From Bacillota bacterium (lineage in GTDB: Bacteria > Bacillota > Bacilli > Alicyclobacillales > SLC66), in the NCBI GenBank assembly GCA_021821085.1, contig JAKACV010000003.1:1-64000 (forward strand): 64,000 nt of DNA, given 5' to 3'. How positions within the stretch are numbered: position 1 is the stretch's first letter; the number at the start of each line of letters is the position of its first letter. Below the pieces are notes generated by a model. It was not told where the DNA came from and did not search any database. It saw nothing but the letters and a program-made list of their open reading frames with translations. Below, one piece after another: positions 1 through 7,059 of the stretch. A program made the position numbers and the translations under genes.

Positions 1-50
1 TAAGACAATTTTATTGCTTCTTCTTTGAATTCTTTGTCGTACACTCGCAT
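1..50 (-). CDS. IS3-family transposase OrfA, N-terminal fragment cut by window edge
   Basis: Read on the minus strand, an ATG at 48-50 opens a frame starting MRVYDKEFKEEAIKLS that runs off the left edge. This is the usual opening of IS3-group OrfA, the helix-turn-helix DNA-binding subunit of a DDE transposase, where short basic and acidic residues lead into an EEAIKL helix. A purine-rich ribosome site (AGAAGGA) lies just upstream. Only 16 codons are visible, so whether the element is intact cannot be judged. The family call rests on this short N-terminus. Confidence 0.6.
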   Translation of the reverse strand, partial: MRVYDKEFKEEAIKLS

Positions 51-127
51 CTGGATTCCTTCTTTCTTTTTTATCATTCTTTCCAGATTTACGAGTTTGC
101 TGACTCAACTAAAATGATACTACTCCA
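1..127 (-). mobile_element. Probable end of an IS3-like insertion sequence
   Basis: The transposase start at 50 is preceded by about 75 bases of A/T-rich leader. Read on the minus strand, a stretch beginning TGGAGTAGTATCATTTTAG at 127 resembles the terminal inverted repeat of IS3-group elements, which commonly begin with TG and lie about this far from orfA. The other end is outside the window, so the boundary at 127 is inferred, and no target duplication can be tested. Confidence 0.3.
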
Positions 128-132
128 GGGTG

Positions 133-138
133 TATAAT
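133..138 (+). promoter_or_regulatory. Candidate -10 box for the 41-codon ORF
   Basis: A perfect TATAAT lies 33 bases before the ATG at 172. No good -35 box stands 16-18 bases upstream; that space falls in the putative IS end. The promoter is therefore uncertain. Confidence 0.35.
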
Positions 139-171
139 GCTCGTGAAGGCAAAGAGGAAGGAGATGATCTC

Positions 172-297
172 ATGGCAATTCGTCAAGAAGAATTAAAAAA
201 TAAAAGCATAGCTGAAAGAAATGCGGTTATTAAATCGTTGGTCAATAAAATTGCTGATTGCAATGACGAAGCGCTCAGGAAATTGTCTAAAAATTGA
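172..297 (+). CDS. Small hypothetical protein, 41 aa
   Basis: A 41-codon frame starts at ATG 172 behind a strong Shine-Dalgarno run (GAGGAAGGAG at 154-163) and ends at TGA 295-297. It encodes a charged, helix-forming peptide with many Lys, Glu and Asn residues (start MAIRQEELKNKSIAERNAVI). No family is recognised. It precedes a MazF/PemK-type toxin gene by about 170 bases, so it could be an antitoxin or its remnant, but it has no visible DNA-binding domain and the gap is large for a toxin-antitoxin pair. A hairpin at 333-345 lies between the two genes. Confidence 0.5.
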   Translation: MAIRQEELKNKSIAERNAVIKSLVNKIADCNDEALRKLSKN

Positions 298-371
298 TTC
301 AAACAACAATAAACTAATAAGCCCCTGCTCAAGCACGAAGTGCTAAGTGGGGGGGTTTGAGTCGTCACTTT

Positions 372-399
372 TTGTCGTGACACGTTTTTGGCCTATACT
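372..399 (+). promoter_or_regulatory. Candidate sigma-A promoter of the MazF-like gene
   Basis: TTGTCG at 372-377, a 16-base spacer and TATACT at 394-399 lie about 70 bases before the toxin gene. The -10 box is good and the -35 fair. It would give the toxin its own transcript. Confidence 0.45.
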
Positions 400-468
400 C
401 TTGTTTAGGATCGATAACAGAATTTCATGGGATTATTTAAATAAATTCATTGAGGAGAGGTGAGTTTG

Positions 469-903
469 GTGTATACACGTCACAAGGAAGCGATTGATTG
501 GTTTTCGAAAAAAATCAAAATCAACGAGTGTTTCGTCGGAGGCACCGGGCATTTTTTCCCTCGCGGTGCTGTCGTTTCAGTATCGCTGGGTGAGAATATC
601 GGGTTTGAAAAGGCTGGCATCAGACCGGCGTTATGCATTTCCAATGACACTAACAATCGTAAGAACGGAAATGTTGCTGTAATCCCTTTAACTGACTTGT
701 CAAATAAAGGCGGTCGCCCTTTGTTACCCACCCAATTCATCATGTACAAAAGTAAATACTCATTTTTGCGATTAGATTCAATCGTTCAGTGTGAGGACAT
801 GAGAATTGTCAGCAAGGCGCGAATCGGGAATGTTTTAGGTTTTATTTCTAAAACGGATCTCCAGAGCATTGAAAAACGAATTAAAACATTTCTAGCTTTA
901 TGA
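469..903 (+). CDS. MazF/PemK-family toxin-like endoribonuclease
   Basis: The protein has the MazF/PemK beta-barrel pattern: PRGAVVSVSLGENIGFEKAG, then RPALCISND, then NGNVAVIPLTDL, LPTQFIM, the LRLDSIVQCEDMRIV strand pair and a C-terminal helix. Family members cleave mRNA and are held in check by a partner antitoxin. It carries an N-terminal extension of about 30 residues before the barrel. The Shine-Dalgarno GAGGAGAGG (452-460) favours GTG 469 or TTG 466 over GTG 460, which it would overlap. No MazE, AbrB or ribbon-helix-helix partner lies next to it; only the 41-codon ORF upstream and a candidate RNA downstream. It may be an orphan toxin in an accessory region. Confidence 0.7.
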   Translation: MYTRHKEAIDWFSKKIKINECFVGGTGHFFPRGAVVSVSLGENIGFEKAGIRPALCISNDTNNRKNGNVAVIPLTDLSNKGGRPLLPTQFIMYKSKYSFLRLDSIVQCEDMRIVSKARIGNVLGFISKTDLQSIEKRIKTFLAL

Positions 904-913
904 AATAGTGCAA

Positions 914-942
914 TTGACAAGCTCAAATTGATGGGATAAACT
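914..942 (+). promoter_or_regulatory. Sigma-A promoter for a candidate small RNA
   Basis: TTGACA (914-919), a 17-base spacer and TAAACT (937-942) form a near-consensus promoter just after the toxin gene stop. No ORF with a ribosome site follows before the strong terminator at 1052-1080, so the transcript would be non-coding. Confidence 0.55.
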
Positions 943-948
943 TTTTAT

Positions 949-1080
949 CGAAGCGTATACTTATATTGTCTGTACGGGGGAAGAGTGCCGAACCCGGTCG
1001 CAGGCCAATGTACACTTTTATTGTTGGAGACCACGTTCGTCTCCCAATGGGGCAGGTTCTTAATGAACCTGCTTTTATTT
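949..1080 (+). ncRNA. Candidate structured small RNA, about 130 nt, family unknown
   Basis: Three nested or successive helices lie between a good promoter and a rho-independent terminator. TGTAC 971-975 pairs with GTACA 1010-1014, enclosing a G-rich then C-rich loop. GGAGAC 1026-1031 pairs with GTCTCC 1039-1044. The last is the terminator stem. I do not recognise a riboswitch or RNA family. It could be a regulatory RNA linked to the adjacent MazF-like toxin, or a guide-type RNA relic of an IS200/IS605 element, whose transposase remnant starts 65 bases further on. Confidence 0.45.
1052..1080 (+). terminator. Rho-independent terminator of the candidate small RNA
   Basis: GCAGGTTC (1052-1059) pairs perfectly with GAACCTGC (1065-1072) around a 5-base loop, followed by TTTTATTT. 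Confidence 0.8.
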
Positions 1081-1108
1081 ATTTTTATAATTCTTCGGTG
1101 AGAAAACT

Positions 1109-1127
1109 ACGAAGTCTTTAGCTTCGT
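1109..1127 (-). repeat. Subterminal hairpin of an IS200-type element
   Basis: ACGAAG (1109-1114) pairs with CTTCGT (1122-1127). It lies just downstream of the transposase remnant on the minus strand, where IS200/IS605 elements carry the hairpin that the Y1 transposase recognises at the right end. Confidence 0.4.
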
Positions 1128-1144
1128 GAATGAATCTCTGTTCT

Positions 1145-1366
1145 TTAGTCCTGGTTTTCAATGTATTTTCTAATGACTTTCTGACTGGCATTCCCGATGG
1201 TACAACAGAAATACCCATCACTCCAAAAGGTTTGTTCCTTCCAAAAATGCTTTTTCAAATGAGTTAGAAACTGAACCTCCCCATGGATAAATCCCTTAGC
1301 ATTACCCATAAGTGATTGTAGAAAAGTGCTGAACACATCCTCTGACTTTTTGTAGACTGGTCTCAT
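1145..1366 (-). pseudogene. tnpA: IS200/IS605-type TnpA (Y1 transposase) remnant
   Basis: The C-terminal half of an IS200-type single-strand transposase is present: KKHFWKEQTFWSDGYF, CCTIGNASQKV and the end IRKYIENQ, whose Tyr is the catalytic nucleophile in this family. Upstream of about residue 17 the match is lost, and the N-terminal HUH metal-binding half is absent. The reading frame starts at an arbitrary ATG. It is therefore a 5'-deleted, inactive copy. A recognition-type hairpin follows at 1109-1127. Confidence 0.65.
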
Positions 1367-1382
1367 GAATACTCAACGAACC

Positions 1383-1616
1383 TCAACGGCCTGGCCCCAC
1401 GTTTCCATTAAAATTTGTTGTTAAAACCTCGGTCCAGTTACTATTAATACCATCGGCACTTATCCCATCTGTGTAATCGGCTTCATCACTAGAATATGGT
1501 CCCCAATTCGCTGTTACTTGTGCATCGCGTACAAAAGCAAGTGTGAATCGATTATCACAGGCAATGTCCGAGGAACGAAAAAAGATGACCGAAACGCATA
1601 ACGAATAAGATGTTAA
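1383..1616 (-). pseudogene. 3' remnant of an unidentified gene
   Basis: A 77-codon open frame ends at TGA 1383-1385 and has no start codon with a ribosome site before the in-frame stop at 1617-1619. Its translation looks like protein rather than noise: SSDIACDNRFTLAFVRDA, then ANWGPYSSDEADYTDG and NSNWTEVLTTNFNGNVGPG, rich in Asn, Asp, Gly and Trp like a secreted beta-rich or phage-type domain. No family is recognised. Its setting beside an IS200 remnant fits a gene end left by rearrangement. Confidence 0.35.
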
Positions 1617-1650
1617 TTAATAGTATATATGGTAGCTGAATTGGCGATTT

Positions 1651-1691
1651 TAGATCATAGACTAGTTCACTAGATCAAAACTAGATCATAG
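1651..1691. repeat. Short TAGATCA-containing repeats
   Basis: TAGATCATAG occurs at 1651-1660 and 1682-1691, with a shorter TAGATCA at 1671-1677 and an ACTAGT palindrome between. No function is apparent. The cluster sits between the broken gene and the tRNA terminator. Confidence 0.4.
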
Positions 1692-1696
1692 GCACA

Positions 1697-1724
1697 TAAA
1701 AATAGTAGGCCATTTCCAGCCTAC
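1697..1724 (-). terminator. Terminator of the six-tRNA operon
   Basis: On the minus strand GTAGGC (1724-1719) pairs with GCCTAC (1710-1705) around an 8-base loop, followed by TATTTTTAT. It lies 34 bases after the tRNA-Pro CCA end. Confidence 0.75.
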
Positions 1725-1757
1725 CATCTGTTTTTCCTTGCTATATCAGGGTTTTTG

Positions 1758-1834
1758 TGGTCGGAGTTACAGGATTCGAACCTGTGACCTCCTGCTCCCA
1801 AGGCAGGCGCGCTACCAAGCTGCGCTAAACTCCG
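1758..1834 (-). tRNA. tRNA-Pro(TGG)
   Basis: Seven-base acceptor stem (CGGAGTT with AACTCCG), anticodon stem CCTGC/GCAGG around CTTGGGA giving anticodon TGG, GGTTCGAATCC T-arm and encoded CCA. It is the last member of the array in transcription order. Confidence 0.97.
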
Positions 1835-1855
1835 ATAGCAATCATAACAATGAAA

Positions 1856-1938
1856 TGGTGCGGGTGAAGGGACTCGAACCCCCACGGTTACCCGCCAGAT
1901 CCTAAGTCTGGTGCGTCTGCCAATTCCGCCACACCCGC
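1856..1938 (-). tRNA. tRNA-Leu(TAG)
   Basis: Acceptor stem GCGGGTG with a near-complementary 3' arm, anticodon stem CCAGA/TCTGG around CTTAGGA giving anticodon TAG, long variable arm typical of class II tRNAs, and encoded CCA. Confidence 0.97.
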
Positions 1939-1950
1939 GAATAAATCTAG

Positions 1951-2023
1951 TGAGCCATGCTGGACTCGAACCAGCGACACCCTGATTAAAAGTCAGGTGC
2001 TCTACCAACTGAGCTAATGGCTC
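1951..2023 (-). tRNA. tRNA-Lys(TTT), no encoded CCA
   Basis: Acceptor GAGCCAT/ATGGCTC, anticodon stem CCTGA/TCAGG around CTTTTAA giving anticodon TTT. The 3' end reads A then CTA, so CCA is not encoded and must be added by tRNA nucleotidyltransferase, unlike every other tRNA here. Confidence 0.97.
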
Positions 2024-2042
2024 AACTTTTAATAAAGCCATC

Positions 2043-2117
2043 TGGCTGGGGAGGAAGGGATCGAACCTTCGAATGACGGAGTCAAAGTCCGTTGCCTTAC
2101 CACTTGGCTACTCCCCA
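2043..2117 (-). tRNA. tRNA-Gln(TTG)
   Basis: Acceptor TGGGGAG/CTCCCCA, discriminator G, anticodon stem ACGGA/TCCGT around CTTTGAC giving anticodon TTG, encoded CCA. Confidence 0.97.
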
Positions 2118-2120
2118 ATC

Positions 2121-2197
2121 TGGGGTGAGCGATGGGGTTCGAACCCACGAGTGCCGGAGCCACAATCCGGTGCGTTAACCACTTCGCCACGCCCACC
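2121..2197 (-). tRNA. tRNA-His(GTG)
   Basis: Anticodon stem CCGGA/TCCGG around TTGTGGC giving anticodon GTG. The gene encodes the extra G-1 opposite C73 that identifies histidine tRNA, plus CCA. Confidence 0.97.
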
Positions 2198-2209
2198 ATA
2201 TCAAACCAC

Positions 2210-2285
2210 TGGCAGGGGCGGCAGGATTTGAACCCACGACATGCGGTTTTGGAGACCGCCGTTCTACCAGCTGAACTACGCCCCT
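2210..2285 (-). tRNA. tRNA-Trp(CCA)
   Basis: Acceptor AGGGGCG/CGCCCCT, anticodon stem GCGGT/ACCGC around CTCCAAA giving anticodon CCA, encoded 3' CCA. It is the first tRNA transcribed in this array. Confidence 0.97.
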
Positions 2286-2324
2286 ATGTATTAGGTACGC
2301 TTCACAATAAAATAATGCTTTATC

Positions 2325-2354
2325 AATATACACTGACCATATACTCAAAGTCAA
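2325..2354 (-). promoter_or_regulatory. Promoter of the six-tRNA operon
   Basis: On the minus strand TTGACT (2354-2349), 18 bases, then TATATT (2330-2325), about 40 bases before tRNA-Trp. Confidence 0.6.
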
Positions 2355-2443
2355 GTGTTCCTGCGGAGAATTTTCACTCCTCTATGTAGACACATTTCAG
2401 CACCCATCTCGCAGGACATCAGTGATGGATTATATCGATCTCA

Positions 2444-2473
2444 TTGACGTTACCACCTTATATTCAATATAAT
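2444..2473 (+). promoter_or_regulatory. Promoter of tagO
   Basis: TTGACG (2444-2449), an 18-base spacer and TATAAT (2468-2473), about 50 bases before the TTG start of tagO. Confidence 0.6.
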
Positions 2474-2523
2474 AAAGAAAATTAGACATGCAAATATGGT
2501 CATTACTTTAGGGGGCAACCTTT

Positions 2524-3495
2524 TTGTCCGCCGATTTAATCGCATTCACCTTGTCATTTGGACTAGTGTACATATTAGTTCCCCTGATGCGTCACCTAGC
2601 CTTACAAACCGGATTTGTGGATATGCCAACTGAACGCAAGGTTCATAAGGCTCCACTCCCGATGCTTGGCGGTGCTGCCATGATTATTGGATTTATCACC
2701 GTGACAATTATCGTCCACCATTTTCTCTTCGCGCTGCGACTTGATAAACCGTTTATCGGTATGCTGATTGGCGCTACTCTCATGTTCCTCATTGGCATGG
2801 TAGACGATTACGCAAAAACACGGAAATACGACTTCCCTGCATGGCCAAAATTCGTCATTCAATTTCTATCGGCAATTCTTCTTGTCTATAGCGGAGGCGT
2901 CATACGAGGCATCCAAGATCCGATCCATCCAGCTTACTATTTTACATTCCCCATATGGTTAGCTGACTTTTTAACGATGTTCTGGATCATCGGGATCGTT
3001 AATGTATTTAATTTTCTGGACGGACTCGATGGTCTAGCTGGAGGTATTGCTATTTTTGCGAGTGCTACATTACTTATCGCTTCACTCGTAAAAGGAGATG
3101 TTTCCTCAGCTCTTTCAGCCGCATCGTTAATTGGCGTGACGTTAGCCTTTTTGCGCTTCAATTTTTATCCAGCCCGCATCATCATGGGAGATGCCGGATC
3201 AACGTTTGTTGGTTATGTACTCGCGGCCATCGCCGTTACGGGCGCGTTCAAATCCGCTACCGCAATCTCCATCTTAGTTCCAATATTAGCCTTGGGAGTT
3301 CCGATCTTTGACGCAATCTACGTCGTCATTCGACGCATGTTAGAACATCGTCCCGTATATAAGGCAGATCGGAGTCATGGACATTATCGTTTAATGGCAG
3401 CAGGTTATACACAATTACAAACAGTCAGCTTGATTTATCTAGTTTCACTTGCCTTTTCCATCATCTCTGTCACTTTAATTCTACTAGCTCGATAA
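2524..3495 (+). CDS. tagO: Undecaprenyl-phosphate N-acetylglucosamine 1-phosphate transferase (TagO/WecA family)
   Basis: An integral membrane sugar-phosphate transferase that loads UDP-GlcNAc onto undecaprenyl phosphate, the first lipid-linked step of teichoic acid and related wall polymer synthesis. It has about ten hydrophobic segments and the family's landmarks: the Asp pair in GMVDDYAKTRKYDFPAW, the FNFLDGLDGLAGG loop, GDAGSTFVGY, and the C-terminal HRPVYKADRSHGHYRLM loop with the HxH motif of the TagO/WecA branch. At 323 aa it is slightly short of B. subtilis TagO. The start is TTG 2524, behind AGGGGG at 2509-2514. It is monocistronic, flanked by two minus-strand tRNA groups. Confidence 0.88.
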   Translation: MSADLIAFTLSFGLVYILVPLMRHLALQTGFVDMPTERKVHKAPLPMLGGAAMIIGFITVTIIVHHFLFALRLDKPFIGMLIGATLMFLIGMVDDYAKTRKYDFPAWPKFVIQFLSAILLVYSGGVIRGIQDPIHPAYYFTFPIWLADFLTMFWIIGIVNVFNFLDGLDGLAGGIAIFASATLLIASLVKGDVSSALSAASLIGVTLAFLRFNFYPARIIMGDAGSTFVGYVLAAIAVTGAFKSATAISILVPILALGVPIFDAIYVVIRRMLEHRPVYKADRSHGHYRLMAAGYTQLQTVSLIYLVSLAFSIISVTLILLAR

Positions 3496-3522
3496 TTGCA
3501 TTTTGTTATGCAGTTATCGAGT

Positions 3523-3569
3523 AGCAAAGAGGATCTACGCTGAGTTTCCTAGCATAGATCCTCTTTGCT
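3523..3569. terminator. Bidirectional terminator between tagO and tRNA-Tyr
   Basis: A 19-base stem (3523-3541 with 3551-3569, one G-U type mismatch) around a 9-base loop separates the convergent tagO and tRNA transcripts. The U-tracts on both sides are weak, but the stem is very stable. Confidence 0.75.
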
Positions 3570-3587
3570 TTGAATTCACCATTCAGT

Positions 3588-3671
3588 TGGTGGAGGGGGT
3601 AGGATTCGAACCTACGAAGCTTTCGCAACGGATTTACAGTCCGCCCCAGTTGGCCACTTTGGTACCCCTCC
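3588..3671 (-). tRNA. tRNA-Tyr(GTA)
   Basis: Acceptor GGAGGGG/CCCCTCC, anticodon loop CTGTAAA giving anticodon GTA, long variable arm as in bacterial tyrosine tRNAs, encoded CCA. Cotranscribed with tRNA-Thr 3 bases upstream. Confidence 0.97.
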
Positions 3672-3674
3672 ATA

Positions 3675-3750
<76 letters not shown>

Positions 3751-3771
3751 ATATCAACCACAACAGGTAAT

Positions 3772-3800
3772 AATATACCACTATTTAAATGTAATGTCAA
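3772..3800 (-). promoter_or_regulatory. Promoter of the tRNA-Thr/tRNA-Tyr unit
   Basis: On the minus strand TTGACA (3800-3795), exactly 17 bases, then TATATT (3777-3772), 21 bases before tRNA-Thr. A near-perfect sigma-A promoter. Confidence 0.75.
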
Positions 3801-3909
3801 GTATCTTGATCCAACTAAAACGTATACACACTGCATGATTCGAGATCGTCAATCTACACATTCGACTGAAAGATCCCGAATCCGCCTTCTTCAAATTCTA
3901 TGTATTAAG

Positions 3910-4149
3910 TTATACATGTGGTTCTATTTCATAGCGCACATTGCGCGTTGGAGTAAATGTAGAAACTGCATGTTTATAAATCAACTGCTGTTTCCCTTCT
4001 GACTCAATTACTACTGTAAAGTTGTCAAACGCCTTGACTAAGCCGCGAATCTGAAAACCATTGACCAAATACACAACTACCGGAATATTCTCCTTGCGAA
4101 TCTGATTTAAAAAGTTATCTTGAATATTAATCGCCTTGTTAGCCGTCAC
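3910..4149 (-). CDS. hfq: RNA chaperone Hfq
   Basis: A 79-residue Sm-fold protein that forms a hexameric ring binding small RNAs and mRNAs. It shows the Sm1 motif [20 protein letters not shown] with the conserved QDxFLNxxR core, then [20 protein letters not shown], and the Sm2 motif [11 protein letters not shown], where YKHA matches the canonical Y/F-KHA. The frame extends upstream to 4188, but GTG 4149 follows a good ribosome site (GGGGGC) and gives the standard N-terminus; B. subtilis Hfq has 73 residues. It follows miaA by 31 bases, as in many bacteria. No clear terminator was seen after it. Confidence 0.95.
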   Translation of the reverse strand: MTANKAINIQDNFLNQIRKENIPVVVYLVNGFQIRGLVKAFDNFTVVIESEGKQQLIYKHAVSTFTPTRNVRYEIEPHV

Positions 4150-4180
4150 GAAGTTGCCCCCTAAATGCCCGATATAACCC

Positions 4181-5143
4181 TTATTCATCCTCCAGCTCGA
4201 TCATCATTTTACGTCTTTTTACATGATCAAGGATATTAGATATCGACTTTATCATATCATTATCTGCCCAATTATACCACTGAATACGCGGATCCGCTCG
4301 AAACCAAGATAGTTGACGTTTCGCATATCGACGACTAGCTTGTTTAATACTTGTTACCGCGTCCTGAAGGCCTATTCGATCTTCGACATAAGCCATAAGC
4401 TCTTTGTATCCAATCGCTTGCATCGAAGTATGTTTTGAAGTACACCCACGAGCAAGCAAACTCTCAACCTCTTGTACAAGACCCTCATCGATCATTTGAT
4501 CGACTCGTTGATCAATGCGGGCATACAGTATGTCACGATCCATTGTTAATCCGATAATAATCGGCGCAAATGGAGATTCTGTGGTTCGTTTATAACTAGC
4601 TGCAATCGGTTGTCCAGTAAGTGTAATAATCTCCAGGGATCGAATCATTCGTTTATGATCATTCGGATGAATTCGAGACGCTGCATCTGGATCGAGACGC
4701 TGCAGTCGCTCATGAAGGACAAGGGCACCCTGTTGCTTGACTATTTGCTCAAAAGAAGCGCGCAATTCTTCATCGCGCGTGGCCTTCGTGAAATCCAAAT
4801 CGTCCATCACCGCCCGAATATACAGCCCCGTTCCACCTACCATCAAGGGCACAGAATCTGATTTTGCACAATCCAGCAAAATGGAGCGCGCCATAATTGC
4901 ATAATCATAGGCAGTAAATGTTTCTGTAGGTTCAATTACGTCAATCATGTAATGAGTGATCCCCCGTCGTTCTTCTAAAGGAATCTTAGCTGTACCGACA
5001 TCCATGTTTCGATATACCTGCATAGAATCGGCTGAGATAATTTCACACTGCAAATACTCCGCCAAGTCTAAACTAAGCCCTGTCTTCCCAACTGCTGTGG
5101 GTCCGACAAGACAGACCACCGGTATCCGTTTCTTAGCCATCAC
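4181..5143 (-). CDS. miaA: tRNA dimethylallyltransferase MiaA
   Basis: Transfers dimethylallyl from DMAPP to A37 of tRNAs that read UNN codons, giving i6A37, the substrate of MiaB encoded further upstream in the same cluster. The P-loop GPTAVGKT is at residues 14-21, followed by the [18 protein letters not shown] tRNA and DMAPP contact region and VGGTGLYI near 100. The length of 320 aa is typical. Transcribed between mutL (35 bases upstream) and hfq (31 bases downstream), the usual mutL-miaA-hfq order. Confidence 0.95.
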   Translation of the reverse strand: MMAKKRIPVVCLVGPTAVGKTGLSLDLAEYLQCEIISADSMQVYRNMDVGTAKIPLEERRGITHYMIDVIEPTETFTAYDYAIMARSILLDCAKSDSVPLMVGGTGLYIRAVMDDLDFTKATRDEELRASFEQIVKQQGALVLHERLQRLDPDAASRIHPNDHKRMIRSLEIITLTGQPIAASYKRTTESPFAPIIIGLTMDRDILYARIDQRVDQMIDEGLVQEVESLLARGCTSKHTSMQAIGYKELMAYVEDRIGLQDAVTSIKQASRRYAKRQLSWFRADPRIQWYNWADNDMIKSISNILDHVKRRKMMIELEDE

Positions 5144-5178
5144 AATCCCCCTTCCAATTATCTTAGAATCCGATCACA

Positions 5179-7059
5179 TCACAATCTCCTTTTAAATTCG
5201 CGCTCTAATTGGCTTCGAGTGATACGGATCGCGGTAGGGCGCCCATGTGGACAAGTAAAAGGATTTTCTAATTTTTGCATCTCCTCAAGCAACGCATCCA
5301 TTTCCATTTGGTTCATCGTCGAATTGGCTTTAATTGCCGCCTTACAGGCGCGCAGAATAACCTTATTCTCCAACTCCACACGAAAAGCGGAAGCCGGTCG
5401 ATCTGCCAACAAATCAAAAATCACATCATGGGTCAATTGAGGTATGTCTAATCCTTCCCAAATAGAGGGCACATGAGTAATACGGATCACATCATCGCCA
5501 AATAGTTCAAAGACAAATCCAAATACAGCAGTCGTTCTTTGATGTTGCATCACCGCCTGCGTTTGAACCGCGTTTAATTGCACCGTAACGGGAACAAGCA
5601 ATTCAAACGGATAATTCTCACGAGCATGTATTTTTGCGCGGAATTGTTCATAAAGGACTCGTTCATGCGCGGCATGCTGATCAATCAAATAAATATCTTC
5701 TCCATCCTCTGCGACAATAACAAGTTTTAATACTTGCGCAATCGCCCGAAGTCCTGGTACGGAATGATCACTTTTTACAACCTCCTGCCCTTGATTCTTA
5801 AAAAGATCAAGCGCAACTTGCGTGGTTTCCTCGTTTGAACCCGTATTCGAATAAGAGGAAGAGATCACAGAGCCAAGCAATCCACGTCCTCTTCCACGAG
5901 TAGTTCCCTCTGCCACATGCACGCCCCGTTGTCCTCTCTCTGTCGGAACCACGGGAGCTTCAACTCCCGACCGTTTCCAACTCGCTGCTTCCTCGCGTGT
6001 TTCCTGCACTGGCACGATCAGTTCTCGTGAAGGTGTATGTTTACTTAAATTCGAAACAGTTGGAGATGCAACCCCCATCTGCAATGTCTGCTTAACAGCA
6101 GATGCGACAAGAGCACAAACATCCCGTTCTTCACTAAACCGAACTTCCATTTTACTCGGATGGACATTTACATCAACCAGTGTGGGATTCATCGATAAAG
6201 CGACCGTTACAACAGGGAAACGGCCTTTTGGCACCAATGTTTCATATCCCTCAAGAACGGCATTTCCAAGTGCGATACTGCGTATAGGGCGACCATTTAC
6301 AGAAAACCACATCGCATTACGTGATTTTCGTGCGAATTCGGGGGCAACCACCAACCCAGCCACAACATAGTCTGGAGATTCGAGCAAAAGCGCCAGTGCT
6401 GACTTGGATAAGTTTAGACTATGGATTGCGGCAAACGCAGATATGAGTGCCCCATCTCCAGCGGTGCTGAACACAACTCGATCATCAATCTGCACACGAA
6501 ATGAAATATCCGGTCGTGCCATTGCCGCACGCGAAACGATTTCGACAATATGCGTGTTTTCCGTTTGAAGTGAGCGAACAAATTTTAGGCGGGCCGGCGT
6601 ATTATAAAACAAATCTTCCACTGTAATTCGCGTACCCTGCGGACAACCTACAGGTGTTCGTTCAACGAGATGTCCTCCTTGATAACAGACCAGAACCCCT
6701 TCCTCTACTTGTCCCATACGCGTTCGCAACGTCACCTTGCTCACGGCCGCAATCGAAGGCAGTGCCTCACCCCTGAATCCCAGAGAATGTATCTTGTTTA
6801 AATCAGTCAAATGCGAGAGTTTACTTGTTGCATGACGCAAGAACGCTATCTCGACATCATCTTGCGCGATACCCATGCCGTCATCTTGCACCTCAAGCAA
6901 TGTCAATCCACCATCACGTGCAAGTACCTGAATCGTTTTGGCATCGGCGTCAATTGCATTTTCAATCAACTCTTTGATTACCGCAGCAGGGCGTTCCACA
7001 ACTTCCCCCGCTGCGATTTGGTTTGCCACTAAATCATCAAGTACGTGGATCAATCCCAT
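5179..7059 (-). CDS. mutL: DNA mismatch repair protein MutL
   Basis: GHKL ATPase that links mismatch recognition by MutS to strand incision. N-terminal ATPase motifs are intact: ELIENAIDADA, DDGMGI, TSKL, GFRGEALPSIAAVS. A long variable linker follows from about 330 to 440. The C-terminal domain carries DQHAAHERVLYE, the metal-binding endonuclease motif, plus ACKAAIKA and CPHGRP, so this MutL should nick DNA itself, as expected in organisms lacking MutH. 626 aa is normal. Its start overlaps the 3' end of mutS by 23 bases, suggesting translational coupling. Confidence 0.96.
   Translation of the reverse strand: MGLIHVLDDLVANQIAAGEVVERPAAVIKELIENAIDADAKTIQVLARDGGLTLLEVQDDGMGIAQDDVEIAFLRHATSKLSHLTDLNKIHSLGFRGEALPSIAAVSKVTLRTRMGQVEEGVLVCYQGGHLVERTPVGCPQGTRITVEDLFYNTPARLKFVRSLQTENTHIVEIVSRAAMARPDISFRVQIDDRVVFSTAGDGALISAFAAIHSLNLSKSALALLLESPDYVVAGLVVAPEFARKSRNAMWFSVNGRPIRSIALGNAVLEGYETLVPKGRFPVVTVALSMNPTLVDVNVHPSKMEVRFSEERDVCALVASAVKQTLQMGVASPTVSNLSKHTPSRELIVPVQETREEAASWKRSGVEAPVVPTERGQRGVHVAEGTTRGRGRGLLGSVISSSYSNTGSNEETTQVALDLFKNQGQEVVKSDHSVPGLRAIAQVLKLVIVAEDGEDIYLIDQHAAHERVLYEQFRAKIHARENYPFELLVPVTVQLNAVQTQAVMQHQRTTAVFGFVFELFGDDVIRITHVPSIWEGLDIPQLTHDVIFDLLADRPASAFRVELENKVILRACKAAIKANSTMNQMEMDALLEEMQKLENPFTCPHGRPTAIRITRSQLEREFKRRL

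Noticed and set aside
949..1044. Known riboswitch or SRP RNA
   Set aside because: I compared it from memory with c-di-GMP, fluoride, M-box, ZTP, guanidine and 4.5S patterns and saw no match; also no gene follows the terminator on that strand.
469..1080. Type III (ToxIN-like) toxin-antitoxin with RNA antitoxin
   Set aside because: ToxN systems have tandem RNA repeats upstream of the toxin; here the RNA is downstream and no tandem repeats were seen.
1721..2389. Open frames of 106 and 85 codons over the tRNA array
   Set aside because: They run through tRNA genes; the residues are tRNA T-arm and anticodon-arm sequence read as codons, a known artefact.
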